From Cecembia lonarensis LW9 (GTDB taxonomy: Bacteria; Bacteroidota; Bacteroidia; Cytophagales; Cyclobacteriaceae), in assembly GCF_000298295.1 (NCBI RefSeq), contig NZ_AMGM01000028.1, positions 1 through 50,175 of the forward strand: 50,175 nt of DNA. Reading direction: 5' to 3'. The notes below the pieces were generated by a model. The model searched no databases. It saw nothing but the letters and a program-made list of their open reading frames with translations, and was not told the DNA's origin. A program made the translations under genes and the position numbers. Shown piece after piece: positions 1 through 9,857 of the stretch (its first letter is position 1; each line of letters opens with the position of its first letter).

Positions 1-1276
1 ATAACCTCCGCTTATTGGGATTTAAATTATGATACCCTATCAATTCATCATACCTCGAACCCATATCCCTGTAGTAGACCAAAACTTCATATTCGTTTTC
101 TGTTTCAAAAAAACTTCCCTCTAAAGGCATGGGGTTCCAAGCATCAGGGCCTTTATACGCATATTGGTAATCATACCATCCTTGCTTTAGAATCAATGTG
201 GCTTCATAGGCGTTGGTTTTCTTATTTAGCGTCATTTTGGCATCAGGGCTGAATCCCCACTCTGTAAGGGCACCAATAATGTATGGTGTTTCGGTTACCC
301 CATCAGCATCAAGATTAAAAGTCATGATCATGTATTCACTTTCCAGTTCATGGTTCAGTCTTTCCATATTCATGATAGCATATTGTCCGTTAAGATCCAG
401 GTACTCTGAATATACCGTATTGGTCCTGCTTTTATCCAGTCCACCTTCTGCATAGACCACATCTTCCTCCATACGAATTGCCCTGACATTGACTCCTCTT
501 GCCCTGACCAAGCGCAAATCAACAAACCTGAATTCATTGCCTGCAAAAAAGGCATTGCTGCCATCAAAGAGATTATATTCAATCATCCTGATGTCCTCCC
601 TAAGCATGGTAGGATTTCCTAATACTTTGATATTGTCCCATCTCTGATTTTGCCTTATCATCACACGGAGGTTGTTCCGCGGATCAAATAAATCCCTGCT
701 TTTATAATTGACATTCACATTTATCTGTTGGACTTGTCGGCGCATCTCAGTTTGACTGGGAGGAACCACCCTTGCAGCCAGATTAACCATATTTTGGAAA
801 ACCATAAAGCGACGCGTCAAAATCACCTGATTCTGATCCCTGTTTCTGTAAACCACTACAGCATAGTTGCCCGACTTTGTCACCCTAGGGAGCACAATAT
901 TATAATGTATATAAGGAATTCGGGTATCTATGGAATAATTATAATCATTGATGTTAAATTCATTAAAAGCTTCCAAATACTCAGGTTCCTTGAGATCGGA
1001 TGGTGTCCAATCCATATTACAGTGGATGATTTTAAGGGAATACATATCAGGGTCGTAAGCCAGATCATCAAAAGTAAGGTTAAGCGCGACACCACTGTTG
1101 AGGCCAATTGCCGGGGAATTGAGTTGAGCTGCAAAATCTCCACTGTTGGGAAAAATCCTTACTGACTGTATGTTTTCTTCAAAAATACGGTCATAATACG
1201 TCTTATTACCTTGGGACCAGCTTGCTTGAATCACCATAAAAAATAAAGAGACAATAAGTAAACTGCGCATAGACAT
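1..1276 (-). CDS. Type IX secretion system plug-domain protein (DUF5103), 3' end cut by window edge
   Basis: An open frame runs leftward from an ATG at 1276 (a second in-frame ATG is at 1270) through the left edge of the window, so the C-terminus is missing. The predicted product starts with a hydrophobic signal peptide (RSLLIVSLFFMVIQASWSQG), fitting an exported or outer-membrane-associated protein. The visible 425 residues match the DUF5103 family, now called type IX secretion system plug protein, as I remember it: motifs such as YSLKIIHCNMDW, RFMVFQNMV and the C-terminal WYDYQYAY region. In Bacteroidota the family caps or gates the SprA translocon; that role is family knowledge. The next gene (ABC-F) is co-oriented but 58 bases upstream and unrelated in function. 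Confidence 0.85.
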   Translation of the reverse strand, partial: MSMRSLLIVSLFFMVIQASWSQGNKTYYDRIFEENIQSVRIFPNSGDFAAQLNSPAIGLNSGVALNLTFDDLAYDPDMYSLKIIHCNMDWTPSDLKEPEYLEAFNEFNINDYNYSIDTRIPYIHYNIVLPRVTKSGNYAVVVYRNRDQNQVILTRRFMVFQNMVNLAARVVPPSQTEMRRQVQQINVNVNYKSRDLFDPRNNLRVMIRQNQRWDNIKVLGNPTMLREDIRMIEYNLFDGSNAFFAGNEFRFVDLRLVRARGVNVRAIRMEEDVVYAEGGLDKSRTNTVYSEYLDLNGQYAIMNMERLNHELESEYMIMTFNLDADGVTETPYIIGALTEWGFSPDAKMTLNKKTNAYEATLILKQGWYDYQYAYKGPDAWNPMPLEGSFFETENEYEVLVYYRDMGSRYDELIGYHNLNPNKRRL

Positions 1277-1334
1277 CAAATTTATAAGGTTAATGATAAG
1301 GGTTACATTCCAAATGCTGTACCAAGCCTGACAA

Positions 1335-3251
1335 TCAAATGGCATGTTGAAGCTCCTCAATCTCTTCTACCAATATCTCCCATTTCTTGTTCAGGTTTTC
1401 CTCCTCTGTCCGAACCTGGGCATATCGTTGATTGACTCCTTCCAGCTTTTGCATATCGGAAAAGACCTCCGGCAAGGCCATTTCTTCCTCTAATTCCTTT
1501 TTCAAGGTTTCTTTTTCCATGATCAAGGCTTCTACATGTTCGAGCTCCGCCTCTTTCTTTTTGAGTTCTTTTTTGGCCTGTTGGATTTCCGGATCAGTCA
1601 ATTGTTTTTTCTTGGGTACCTTCTTTTTCTGCAGTGGTTCCTGTCTTAAAGACTCTTCTTGCTGGGATTTCCATAAACTAAATTCATCATAGGTACCCGG
1701 ATATTCTTTGATTTCCTGATTTTCTATGTACCAGATTTTATTGGCTACTCCCCTTATGAAATGTCTGTCATGGGAAACGGTGACAAAGGTGCCCTCATAC
1801 TGCTGCATTGCCTGAATAAGAATATTAACGGACTGCATGTCCAAGTGGTTGGTTGGCTCATCCAACAAAAGGAAATTCGCTTCAGAAATCAAGGTTTTGG
1901 CTAAAGCCACCCTGGATTTTTCACCACCGGACAATACTTTAATTTTTTTGAAAACATCTTCATTAGTAAACAAAAAGCAGCCGAGCACATTCCTGAGTTC
2001 AGTATCTGTTTTCCCAGACCCGGCTTGCTGAAGTTCTTGCAGGATTTCATTGTCTACGCCTAATGCTTCCAATTGGTGCTGTGCGTAGAAGGATTTGATC
2101 ACATTATGACCTTGAAGTCTTTCTCCCTGTATAGGTTCAGTCCCATCGATAATTCTCAATAAGGTAGACTTTCCTTTTCCATTGGCTCCGATCAGGGCGA
2201 TTTTGTCCCCTCTTTCGATCCGGGCAGAGGTGTTTTTCAATATGACCAGCTCTCCATAGGATTTGGATACATGATCCAAAACCACCACATCCCTACCTGA
2301 CTTCTGGGAAAATTTGAATTTAAAATTGACAGCGATATTATCATCCACCACTTCAGACACCCTGTCCATCCGGTCTAAGGCTTTGATCCTAGATTGTACC
2401 TGATTGGATTTAGAAGCTTTGGCACGAAAGCGCTCAATAAAGCGTTCGGTCTGTTTGATCATTTGTTGTTGGTTTTCAAAGGCATTTTGTTGGATTTCCA
2501 TCCTTTCCTTTTTCTCGTGCTGATAAAAGGAGTAATTGCCCTGATACGCTGTCAAGGTACCATTGGAGACCTCCACAGTGGTTTCAATACAATTGTCCAG
2601 AAATTCCTTATCGTGAGAAACCACGATCACTGCCCCCTCGTAAGTCCTGAGGTAATTTTCAACCCATTGGATGGATGGCAGATCAAGATGGTTCGTAGGT
2701 TCATCCAGCATCAGCAATGAAGGCTTCTCCAATAGCAATTTGGCCAGCATCACACGCATTCTCCATCCCCCTGAAAAGGTTTTCAAAGGTCTTTTAAGGT
2801 CTGCTGTTGAAAAGCCTATGCCTTCCAGCACTTCTTCTGCTTTTGCCTTGATCGTGTAGCCTTCATTGGCCTCAAATTGATCCTGAAGCCTTGCCAGCTT
2901 ATTGATGGTGGCTTCAGAATAATCCGTTTCCATCATTTTTAGCACTTCGTCTATTTCTTCCTGCAGCTTGAGGGTTTCTTGAAAAGCTTCCAATGCTACA
3001 TCCAGAATACAATCTTCTGATTGATAAGAGAGCAGGTCCTGATTAAGAAAACCGATGGTACAATCTTTGGCTTTTTGCACCTCACCGGCACTGGGCTGAT
3101 AGTCTCCATGGATAATTTTGAGCAAGGTAGATTTCCCTGTGCCGTTCAATCCCACAAGCCCTATTTTATCTTTGGGTCTGATGTGAAGGGAAGCATTTTC
3201 ATAAAGCGCCCTGCCTCCTATGAAGTACGAAAGATTATTAATGGATAACAT
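1335..3251 (-). CDS. ABC-F family ATPase (Uup/YheS-like), 638 aa
   Basis: Duplicated soluble ABC ATPase without membrane segments, typical of the ABC-F family that acts on ribosomes rather than in transport. Domain 1 has Walker A GLNGTGKST, signature LSGGWRMR and LMLDEPTNHLD. Domain 2 has GANGKGKST, LSGGEKSR and LLLDEPTNHLD. The linker contains a lysine/glutamine-rich helix pair, and the C-terminus is a charged coiled coil (KKKQ to EEIEELQ), as in Uup-type proteins. I place the start at the ATG at 3251 (MLSINNLSYFIGG); a reading that begins 18 bases upstream needs a TTG and adds residues not seen in relatives. The usual role is resolving stalled ribosomes or assisting assembly. Which ABC-F subgroup it belongs to cannot be decided by eye. 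Confidence 0.93.
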   Translation of the reverse strand: MLSINNLSYFIGGRALYENASLHIRPKDKIGLVGLNGTGKSTLLKIIHGDYQPSAGEVQKAKDCTIGFLNQDLLSYQSEDCILDVALEAFQETLKLQEEIDEVLKMMETDYSEATINKLARLQDQFEANEGYTIKAKAEEVLEGIGFSTADLKRPLKTFSGGWRMRVMLAKLLLEKPSLLMLDEPTNHLDLPSIQWVENYLRTYEGAVIVVSHDKEFLDNCIETTVEVSNGTLTAYQGNYSFYQHEKKERMEIQQNAFENQQQMIKQTERFIERFRAKASKSNQVQSRIKALDRMDRVSEVVDDNIAVNFKFKFSQKSGRDVVVLDHVSKSYGELVILKNTSARIERGDKIALIGANGKGKSTLLRIIDGTEPIQGERLQGHNVIKSFYAQHQLEALGVDNEILQELQQAGSGKTDTELRNVLGCFLFTNEDVFKKIKVLSGGEKSRVALAKTLISEANFLLLDEPTNHLDMQSVNILIQAMQQYEGTFVTVSHDRHFIRGVANKIWYIENQEIKEYPGTYDEFSLWKSQQEESLRQEPLQKKKVPKKKQLTDPEIQQAKKELKKKEAELEHVEALIMEKETLKKELEEEMALPEVFSDMQKLEGVNQRYAQVRTEEENLNKKWEILVEEIEELQHAI

Positions 3252-3298
3252 AGGCGCAAAAATAGGCAAAGTCTAGCTCTAAAGGGAACAATAAACCA

Positions 3299-4468
3299 AT
3301 GAATTGGTTAAATTGGCATTATAAAAAAACACCCAATGGCATGATTAGATATTTCACGTTACTATCCTTTTTATTTATTTCTGCTGCCTGTTCCGGTCAA
3401 AACAAAAATTCAGGTTTCATCCAGTTGGAAACCCTGAAACTTCCTGCCGGCTTTGAAATAGAAGTATGGGCAGAAGACATCCCTGATGCAAGGTCTTTGG
3501 CCATGAATAGCGATGGAAGTGTCATTTTTGTAGGCAACAGACAAGGCAAAAATGTTTATGCCCTTCAAGACAGCAATGGAGACGGCAAACCAGATAAAAA
3601 ATTTACCTTAGCTTCCGGTCTGCGTATGCCAAATGGTGTAGCCTTCAAAGATGGCGATCTTTACGTGGCAGAAGTCAGCCGGATTCTGAGGTTTAAAAAT
3701 ATAGAAGCAAACCTTTCAGATCCCAGTTTTGAGGTCGTGTTTGACCAATACCCTGACAAAGCACATCATGGCTGGAAGTTCATTGCCTTTGGCCCAGACG
3801 GGAAGTTGTATGTACCGGTTGGCGCTCCCTGTAATATTTGTGAGTCGGAAGAAATTTTTGCTTCTATCACAAGAATAGATGTGAATGCCAACATTATCCA
3901 ACCTGAAATATTTGCCCATGGTGTACGGAATACCGTTGGATTTCACTGGCACCCCGAGAGTGGCGACCTATGGTTTACGGACAATGGCAGAGACATGATG
4001 GGTGATGATATTCCTGATTGTGAGCTCAACCATGCTCCGGAAAAAGGGCTGCATTTTGGCTATCCATACTGGCATGCCGGAGATGTCAAAGATCCTGAGT
4101 TTGGGAATAAGGGCAAATCTAAGGAGGCCTATGTAGCTCCTGCTGCAAAGTTAGGGCCCCATACTGCTCCCTTGGGTATGCGCTTTTACACAGGCAATCA
4201 ATTTCCTGAGAAGTATAATCACAATATTTTTATTGCCAAACACGGTTCATGGAACCGTAGCAAGAAGATCGGTTATGAGGTGACCAATGTCATCTTAGAT
4301 GAAAATCAAAAAGTGATCAGGGAAGAAGTGTTTGCAGAAGGTTGGCTCAATCATGATACCCAAGAAGTATGGGGGAGACCTGTAGATGTGCTTCAACTGC
4401 CAGACGGAAGCCTACTTGTATCAGACGACATGGCCAATTGCATTTACAGGATAAGCTATAAAAATTAG
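3299..4468 (+). CDS. PQQ-dependent sugar (sorbosone-type) dehydrogenase, lipoprotein
   Basis: Soluble quinoprotein glucose/sorbosone dehydrogenase fold, a six-bladed beta-propeller that oxidises sugars or polyols using PQQ. Visible signatures are FEIEVWAEDIPDARSLAM, GLRMPNGVAFKDGDLYVAE, HGVRNTVGFHWHP and the WFTDNGRD loop before DCELN, all typical of the family. The N-terminus is a lipoprotein signal peptide with lipobox SAAC (Cys about residue 31), so the enzyme should sit in the periplasm or on the cell surface. The ATG at 3341 (MIRYFTLLSFLF) gives a cleaner signal peptide than the upstream ATG used here and is a real alternative. It is divergent from the ABC-F gene with only 47 bases between them. 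No PQQ biosynthesis genes are in the window. Confidence 0.88.
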   Translation: MNWLNWHYKKTPNGMIRYFTLLSFLFISAACSGQNKNSGFIQLETLKLPAGFEIEVWAEDIPDARSLAMNSDGSVIFVGNRQGKNVYALQDSNGDGKPDKKFTLASGLRMPNGVAFKDGDLYVAEVSRILRFKNIEANLSDPSFEVVFDQYPDKAHHGWKFIAFGPDGKLYVPVGAPCNICESEEIFASITRIDVNANIIQPEIFAHGVRNTVGFHWHPESGDLWFTDNGRDMMGDDIPDCELNHAPEKGLHFGYPYWHAGDVKDPEFGNKGKSKEAYVAPAAKLGPHTAPLGMRFYTGNQFPEKYNHNIFIAKHGSWNRSKKIGYEVTNVILDENQKVIREEVFAEGWLNHDTQEVWGRPVDVLQLPDGSLLVSDDMANCIYRISYKN

Positions 4469-4537
4469 GGAAAAGGGAAAAGGAGAAAGGGAATAGTGGC
4501 TCGATCCTTTTGCCTTTTACCTCGTCCCTTTCACCTC

Positions 4538-5827
4538 TTACTTATTCATCAAATCTTCTATTTCCTCGGCCTCAATCGGAATGTTACGCATCAGATCATA
4601 GTAACCATTATCCTGGATCAAAATGTCATTTTCGAGGCGAATACCTAAGCCTTCTTCTCTGATATAAATGCCGGGCTCAACGGTAAAAACCATCCCTGCA
4701 ACAATTGGCTCATGCATGGTCCCTACATCATGCACATCCAAACCTAAATGATGGGAGGTTCCATGCATAAAATATTTTTTGTACGCAGGCCATTTGGGAT
4801 CCTGATTTTTGATATCCGTTTGATCTAACAAACCCAAGTTCAATAACTCGGACTGCATCATCAAGCCAACCTCTTTGTGGTAGTCCTGTATGTTGATACC
4901 AGGCCTCAATATATCCATGGCACCACGTTGTACCCGAAGTACCGCATCATAAACTTTCCTTTGTCTATCGGTAAATTTACCATTGACAGGAATGGTCCTA
5001 GTCATATCAGCATTATAATTGCCATATTCAGCTCCTACATCAAACAAAATCAACTCCCCATCCTTACAAGTAGCTTTATTTTCAATATAATGCAGTACAC
5101 AGGCATTCGCCCCGGTTGCAATGATAGGTTCATAGGCAAACCCCTTGCTTCGGTTTCTGGTGAATTCATGGATGAATTCAGCTTCAATTTCATATTCCGT
5201 GACTCCGGGACGTACAAAAGAGAGTATGCGGCGAAAACCTTTTTCTGTGATATCGCAGGCGAGCTGTAACTGATCTATTTCCTCTTTTTCTTTGATGGCC
5301 CTCAATTCATGCATTATCGGGGCAACCCTATGGTAATGATGCAGTGGATAACGTTCTTTGCACTTTCTGATGAAGCGGGCATCTCTGCTTTCTACCTGTA
5401 CATCAGCGCGAAGGTGCTCATTGGTGTTTAGGTAAACATGATCGCTTAGCGCAATTAAAGTGTTTAGCGTATTTTCGAATTTGTCCAACCATTGGATATT
5501 TCCAATTCCGGATGCTTCTATGGCCTCTTCCTTGGTATACTTGTGCCCTTCCCAAATGGCAATATGCTCATTGGTTTCCCTTAGAAACAAAATCTCACGC
5601 ATATTCGGATCCGGAAAATCCGGACACATCAATAAAATGCTTTCTTCCTGGTCAATTCCACTGAGGTAAAAAAGATCATTGTTTTGACGGAAGCGCATGG
5701 TACCATCAGCATTGGTAGGCATAATGTCATTGGCATGAAAAACGGCAAGCGATTTTGGCAATAACTTCTGAACCAATTTAGTACGGTTTTTCACATATAG
5801 ACTTGAAGGCAGGGGTTGATACTTCAT
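4538..5827 (-). CDS. pepP: Xaa-Pro aminopeptidase (aminopeptidase P, M24B), 429 aa
   Basis: Metallopeptidase that removes N-terminal residues preceding proline. The N-terminal half (about residues 1-165) matches the aminopeptidase P N-domain (FHANDIMPTNADG, FYLSGIDQEES). The C-terminal half is the pita-bread catalytic fold with all five expected metal ligands visible: Asp in LILFDVGAEYG, Asp in NADMTRTIPV, His in GTSHHLGLDVHD, Glu in FTVEPGIYI and Glu in GIRLENDILI. There is no signal peptide, so it is probably cytoplasmic. Length is normal. It converges on the sugar dehydrogenase gene across a 70-base purine/pyrimidine-rich gap. Confidence 0.93.
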   Translation of the reverse strand: MKYQPLPSSLYVKNRTKLVQKLLPKSLAVFHANDIMPTNADGTMRFRQNNDLFYLSGIDQEESILLMCPDFPDPNMREILFLRETNEHIAIWEGHKYTKEEAIEASGIGNIQWLDKFENTLNTLIALSDHVYLNTNEHLRADVQVESRDARFIRKCKERYPLHHYHRVAPIMHELRAIKEKEEIDQLQLACDITEKGFRRILSFVRPGVTEYEIEAEFIHEFTRNRSKGFAYEPIIATGANACVLHYIENKATCKDGELILFDVGAEYGNYNADMTRTIPVNGKFTDRQRKVYDAVLRVQRGAMDILRPGINIQDYHKEVGLMMQSELLNLGLLDQTDIKNQDPKWPAYKKYFMHGTSHHLGLDVHDVGTMHEPIVAGMVFTVEPGIYIREEGLGIRLENDILIQDNGYYDLMRNIPIEAEEIEDLMNK

Positions 5828-5977
5828 ACGGATATTTTCGGATTTTTAATATCCAAATTGAACATGGATAGCGTTATACATAAAGATTGTTCTAAATTAT
5901 CAATTCAAACCGTCTTAAAAAAACATTGTTATTTAATTTAGTGATAAGCCTTGAGCACAAATGATTTACAATTCTTA

Positions 5978-5985
5978 TAATTTTG
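5978..5985 (+). promoter_or_regulatory. Candidate Bacteroidota -7 promoter element before the M16 peptidase gene
   Basis: TAATTTTG matches the TAnnTTTG consensus of the Bacteroidota housekeeping sigma factor and lies 26 bases before the ATG at 6012, leaving a short leader. A good -33 TTTG at the usual spacing is not obvious (a TTG lies somewhat too far upstream). Motif-only evidence. Confidence 0.4.
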
Positions 5986-6011
5986 TACCTTGATGGCAGA
6001 TTTAATTTTAC

Positions 6012-7241
6012 ATGCAGTATAATTTAAAAACTTTGTCCAATGGCATTCGGATTGTTCATCAGGAAGTCAACCATACCCGGATTGTTCATTGCGGCTTCAT
6101 ATTGAACATTGGAAGTAGGGATGAGTCCAAAGAAGAAGAGGGAATTGCCCATTTTTGGGAACATATGGCCTTCAAGGGGACAAAAAAGCGAAAGGCTTAC
6201 CATATCATTAACCGGCTCGAATCCTTGGGTGGAGAGCTGAATGCCTACACTACGAAAGAAAAAATATGCTTTTATTCCAGCACTTTAAAGGAGCATTATC
6301 CCAAAGCAGCAGAATTATTGTTTGATATTACCTTCAATTCCACTTTTCCGAAAAAGCAGATAGAAAAAGAAAGGCAGGTCATTCTGGAAGAAATGGCCAT
6401 GTACAGGGATTCACCCGACGATTCCATTCAAGATGACTTTGATGCCATGGTTTTTGAAGGACATGCATTAGGCAGGAATATATTGGGGACTGAAGATACG
6501 GTAGGACAATTTTCACAAGAGGATTTTTTTGAATTTATATCCAGTAGACTTGACACTACTCAGATCGTATTTTCTGTAATCGGAAATATTTCTTTCCAAA
6601 AGGTCCTACAAAAAATCGAAGGCCTACTTTCCGAAGTACCTATAAAAAGAAGTCTGTATGTTCGCTGTGGTTTTTCCAATTACCATGCAAAGACAAAAGT
6701 GGTAATGAAAGAGATAACCCAGGCACATTGTGCTATTGGGAAACCTGCTTATTCCTTATATGACCCAAGGAGGTTCAAACTTTACCTGCTTAACAATATT
6801 TTGGGAGGTCCAAGCATGAATTCCCGTCTCAACTTAGCCCTTCGTGAAAAACATGGCTATGTATACAGTGTAGAATCCCATTATCAAGCTTATTCGGATA
6901 CGGGTTTTGTTGGGGTGTTTTTTGGCACCGAACAAAAAACAGCTAACCGGGCCCGCAAGTTGGTGTTGAAAGAAATTGAAAAACTCCGTACACAGCAGTT
7001 AGGCAGCTTACAACTGCACATGGCCAAAGAGCAGGCCATAGGACAAATGGCGATGGCAGAGGAGAATTATGCTGCATTGATGCTAGTCTTTGGAAAAAAT
7101 CTTCTTGATAAAGGGAAAATAGACTCCCTTGACAGTATATTTGAGGTGATAAGAAGTACAACTGCAGAGGAATTGTTAGAGATTGCCAATGAAGTATTTG
7201 ATCCACATCAAATGAGTTATTTAACCTATTTACCCGCATAA
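6012..7241 (+). CDS. M16 family zinc metallopeptidase (pitrilysin/processing-peptidase type), 409 aa
   Basis: Inverted zinc-binding motif HFWEH is present (His47, Glu50, His51), followed about 75 residues later by the third zinc ligand region, so this looks like the catalytically active type rather than an inactive partner subunit. The C-terminal half has the inactive-domain pattern of M16 proteins (LNNILGGPSMNSRLNLALREKHGYVYSV). No signal peptide is visible. A TAnnTTTG-type element lies 26 bases upstream. The next gene starts one base after this stop, and the following one overlaps it, so the three genes to 9833 look like one transcript. The substrate is not predictable from sequence. Confidence 0.9.
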   Translation: MQYNLKTLSNGIRIVHQEVNHTRIVHCGFILNIGSRDESKEEEGIAHFWEHMAFKGTKKRKAYHIINRLESLGGELNAYTTKEKICFYSSTLKEHYPKAAELLFDITFNSTFPKKQIEKERQVILEEMAMYRDSPDDSIQDDFDAMVFEGHALGRNILGTEDTVGQFSQEDFFEFISSRLDTTQIVFSVIGNISFQKVLQKIEGLLSEVPIKRSLYVRCGFSNYHAKTKVVMKEITQAHCAIGKPAYSLYDPRRFKLYLLNNILGGPSMNSRLNLALREKHGYVYSVESHYQAYSDTGFVGVFFGTEQKTANRARKLVLKEIEKLRTQQLGSLQLHMAKEQAIGQMAMAEENYAALMLVFGKNLLDKGKIDSLDSIFEVIRSTTAEELLEIANEVFDPHQMSYLTYLPA

Positions 7242-7242
7242 C

Positions 7243-7887
7243 ATGGAGTTTATTTCGCAGGATTTGCTTGCCTATTGTGAGTTACACAGTTCGGTAGAAG
7301 ACCCACTTTTGCAACATATTACCCGGGAGACCCATGCTAAAGTTTTGATGCCCAGGATGCTTTCAGGGCCACTTCAAGGTAAATTTTTGGAATTTCTGGT
7401 CAAAATTCATCAGCCCTCAGTTATATTGGAAATTGGAACTTATACAGGTTATTCAGGGATCTGTATGGCCAGAGGTTTAGGCCCACAAGGCAAGCTTATC
7501 ACTTTGGATGTCAATGATGAATTGGAAATAATGGTGCGGAATTTTTTTGAAAAATCAGGATTAAACCATAAAATTGATTACAGAATAGGAGATGCAATGG
7601 AAACTATCCCTACTTTGGAAGGGGATTTCGATATGGTTTTTATTGATGCGGATAAGCGTAATTATATCAATTACTACAACCTGGTAATAGACCGTGTAAG
7701 CCCTGGAGGTCTCATCATAGCAGACAACGTACTTTGGTCCGGAAAAGTAATTTTAAAAGATGGCCAAAAAATTGACAAAGACACAAAAGTATTATTAGAT
7801 TACAACCAAATGGTACAGGAAGACCCAAGGGTGGAAAATGTACTTTTACCGATTAGAGATGGTTTAATGATGGCGAGAAAAATATGA
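7243..7887 (+). CDS. Class I SAM-dependent O-methyltransferase (caffeoyl-CoA/TrmR-like), 214 aa
   Basis: Small Rossmann-fold methyltransferase of the O-methyltransferase family 3 type. The SAM-binding motif ILEIGTYTGYSGICMA lies around residue 64. The metal/substrate motif DMVFIDADKRNYINYY, followed by GGLIIADNVLWSGKV, is diagnostic of the catechol/caffeoyl-CoA/TrmR group. Bacterial members include tRNA 5-hydroxyuridine methyltransferase TrmR; whether this is TrmR cannot be settled here. It starts 1 base after the M16 peptidase stop and its last codons overlap the next ATG (ATGA), indicating translational coupling. Confidence 0.88.
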   Translation: MEFISQDLLAYCELHSSVEDPLLQHITRETHAKVLMPRMLSGPLQGKFLEFLVKIHQPSVILEIGTYTGYSGICMARGLGPQGKLITLDVNDELEIMVRNFFEKSGLNHKIDYRIGDAMETIPTLEGDFDMVFIDADKRNYINYYNLVIDRVSPGGLIIADNVLWSGKVILKDGQKIDKDTKVLLDYNQMVQEDPRVENVLLPIRDGLMMARKI

Positions 7888-9833
7888 AGAACTTAAAGAT
7901 TTTATTGTTTTGTAAATTACTGATTACCATCATATTACTTGACTTTTCGCATCAAGTAATGGCTCAGGGGCCAGAAGTACCTAGGGAAATGCGGTTTGCT
8001 GACCTTACGGTGAAGATCAATGAACAAGCCAGGCGTGAAATCCAATTGGATGTGGACGCTCTGCACCGCAACAAAATTTATTTCAACAATAAAGCGGAAA
8101 GAGCCCACCTTTACTTCCCCTTTGTAGAAAGAGAGTTGAGAGAAGCGGGGGTACCCGAGGATTTCAAATACCTGGTTTTACAAGAATCCAGTCTTATCCC
8201 TGATGCTGTTTCTTCTTCCAATGCTGTAGGGTTTTGGCAGTTCAAACAAGGGACGGCAGAAGAAGTTTTTTTACGAATCGACAATCAGGTTGATGAACGA
8301 AAAAATATTGTAGCCTCTTCCAGAGGTGCAGCCCTTTACCTGAAAAAAAACAACAACCAATTTGATAATTGGATGTGCGCTTTGGTTTCTTATCAAATGG
8401 GTTTAGGGGGTGCAAAAGCCTATTTTGGCAGCCAATTTAACGGAAAAAAGGTAATCGAAGTAGATAGAAATTCACATTGGTATTTTAAAAAATTCCTGGC
8501 TCATAAAATCGCCTTTGAAAACCATACCGGCGTTTCTTTCGTGAGCAGCGCAGGCTATTTGGAAGAAACAAAGGTTCAGGGTCCAACCTCCTTCAGAGAA
8601 TTATCTAACAGGCTGGGCGTGAATGAAGAGCAATTAAAAGAATTTAATAAATGGGCAACCAGAGGAGAAATTCCGGGAGATAAAACCTATTCTGTACTAT
8701 TCCTGAAACAAGGAACACCTCCAAGCAGGGCTATTGTGGCACAAAGAAATGAACCTTTATCTGCACAACAAAGCCAGTTATCAGCTTATAGTTTCCCTAA
8801 AATCAGTGGCAATCAACAAAATGCCAACACACCTAATCAAATACGAGTCAATAATATTGATGGTATAAAAGCGGCTACCACCACAACACAGGCTGGCTTT
8901 GCTGAAAAAATCGGATTAAAGACCAATAAGTTTCGTAAACTGAACGACCTCAACAGGAACGATCCTGTAATAGCCGGTCAATATTATTACCTGGATAAAA
9001 AAGGGGCTAAAGCTGAGGTAGCCAATCATGTGGTGATGCCCGGGGAAACACTTTGGTCCATTTCCCAGAAATATGGGATTCGATTAGCGGCACTCAAAGC
9101 GAAAAACAGAATCAGGACCGATGAAGACCTTTCACCTGGCATGGTCTTGAACCTTCAGGATCCAAGAAAAAGAGGTGAGGATTTCGTCATGGTTTCTGGC
9201 CAAGAATACAGAAAAATGCTTGAAGCATTGACGGGGGACAGCAAAGAAGAAGTTAGGGAAACCACAGCGGAACCGGTAAGGGCGCAAGAAACCCAGGCAC
9301 AGCCCCAACCGGCTCCAACACCGACGACTACCCCAGTAACACCACCAGTTACCCAGCCTACTCCTGCACCCAACAGGACAGAAAGCAATCCGCCGGTCAG
9401 AACACCTGAGCCGGTCAGAGAGCAGCCTAGTACTAGGTCTGAAAGACCAGAACCTGTCAGCGCTCCATCAACTACTGAACCCTTAGTACATCGTGTTGCG
9501 CCTGGAGAAACACTTTTCCGCCTGAGTCAAAATTACGGTGTAAGTGTCGAAAACCTTAGAAAATGGAATAACTTGCCGGACAATACCATTAAGGTAGGAC
9601 AAGAAATCCAAATCCGACCAAGTGCCTCAGCTCCTGCTGCTGCACCTGCTGCTGCTACAGGCACAAGTGCAAGAGAAGCTGATGGAACTATTATTCATAC
9701 CGTTGCCGCAGGAGAAACCCTGTTCAGGTTAAGTCAAAACTATGGCGTAAGTGTGGATGATATTAAAAGATGGAATAATTTGCCGGATAATACCATACAG
9801 GTGGGTCAAAAAATAAGGATCAACAAACCCTAA
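7884..9833 (+). CDS. Lytic murein transglycosylase with three LysM domains (MltD-like), 649 aa
   Basis: Exported cell-wall hydrolase. A signal peptide (about residues 1-28, ending VMAQG) precedes a family 1 transglycosylase domain with catalytic Glu in YLVLQESSL and downstream NAVGFWQFKQGTA. Three LysM peptidoglycan-binding modules follow, at about residues 376-421, 533-577 and 603-647; the last two are near-identical (GETLFRLSQNYGVSV). They are separated by Pro/Thr/Glu-rich linkers (about 440-530 and an Ala-rich tract about 578-602). The near-identity of modules 2 and 3 suggests recent duplication. It overlaps the methyltransferase gene by 4 bases. The likely role is cleavage of glycan strands during growth or separation. 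Confidence 0.93.
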   Translation: MKNLKILLFCKLLITIILLDFSHQVMAQGPEVPREMRFADLTVKINEQARREIQLDVDALHRNKIYFNNKAERAHLYFPFVERELREAGVPEDFKYLVLQESSLIPDAVSSSNAVGFWQFKQGTAEEVFLRIDNQVDERKNIVASSRGAALYLKKNNNQFDNWMCALVSYQMGLGGAKAYFGSQFNGKKVIEVDRNSHWYFKKFLAHKIAFENHTGVSFVSSAGYLEETKVQGPTSFRELSNRLGVNEEQLKEFNKWATRGEIPGDKTYSVLFLKQGTPPSRAIVAQRNEPLSAQQSQLSAYSFPKISGNQQNANTPNQIRVNNIDGIKAATTTTQAGFAEKIGLKTNKFRKLNDLNRNDPVIAGQYYYLDKKGAKAEVANHVVMPGETLWSISQKYGIRLAALKAKNRIRTDEDLSPGMVLNLQDPRKRGEDFVMVSGQEYRKMLEALTGDSKEEVRETTAEPVRAQETQAQPQPAPTPTTTPVTPPVTQPTPAPNRTESNPPVRTPEPVREQPSTRSERPEPVSAPSTTEPLVHRVAPGETLFRLSQNYGVSVENLRKWNNLPDNTIKVGQEIQIRPSASAPAAAPAAATGTSAREADGTIIHTVAAGETLFRLSQNYGVSVDDIKRWNNLPDNTIQVGQKIRINKP

Positions 9834-9857
9834 AAGTCACTATTCTGGCGAAATTAC

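Noticed and set aside
4469-4537. Bidirectional terminator between the sugar dehydrogenase and aminopeptidase genes
   Set aside because: There is a purine-rich and then pyrimidine-rich stretch, but no clean stem longer than a few pairs.
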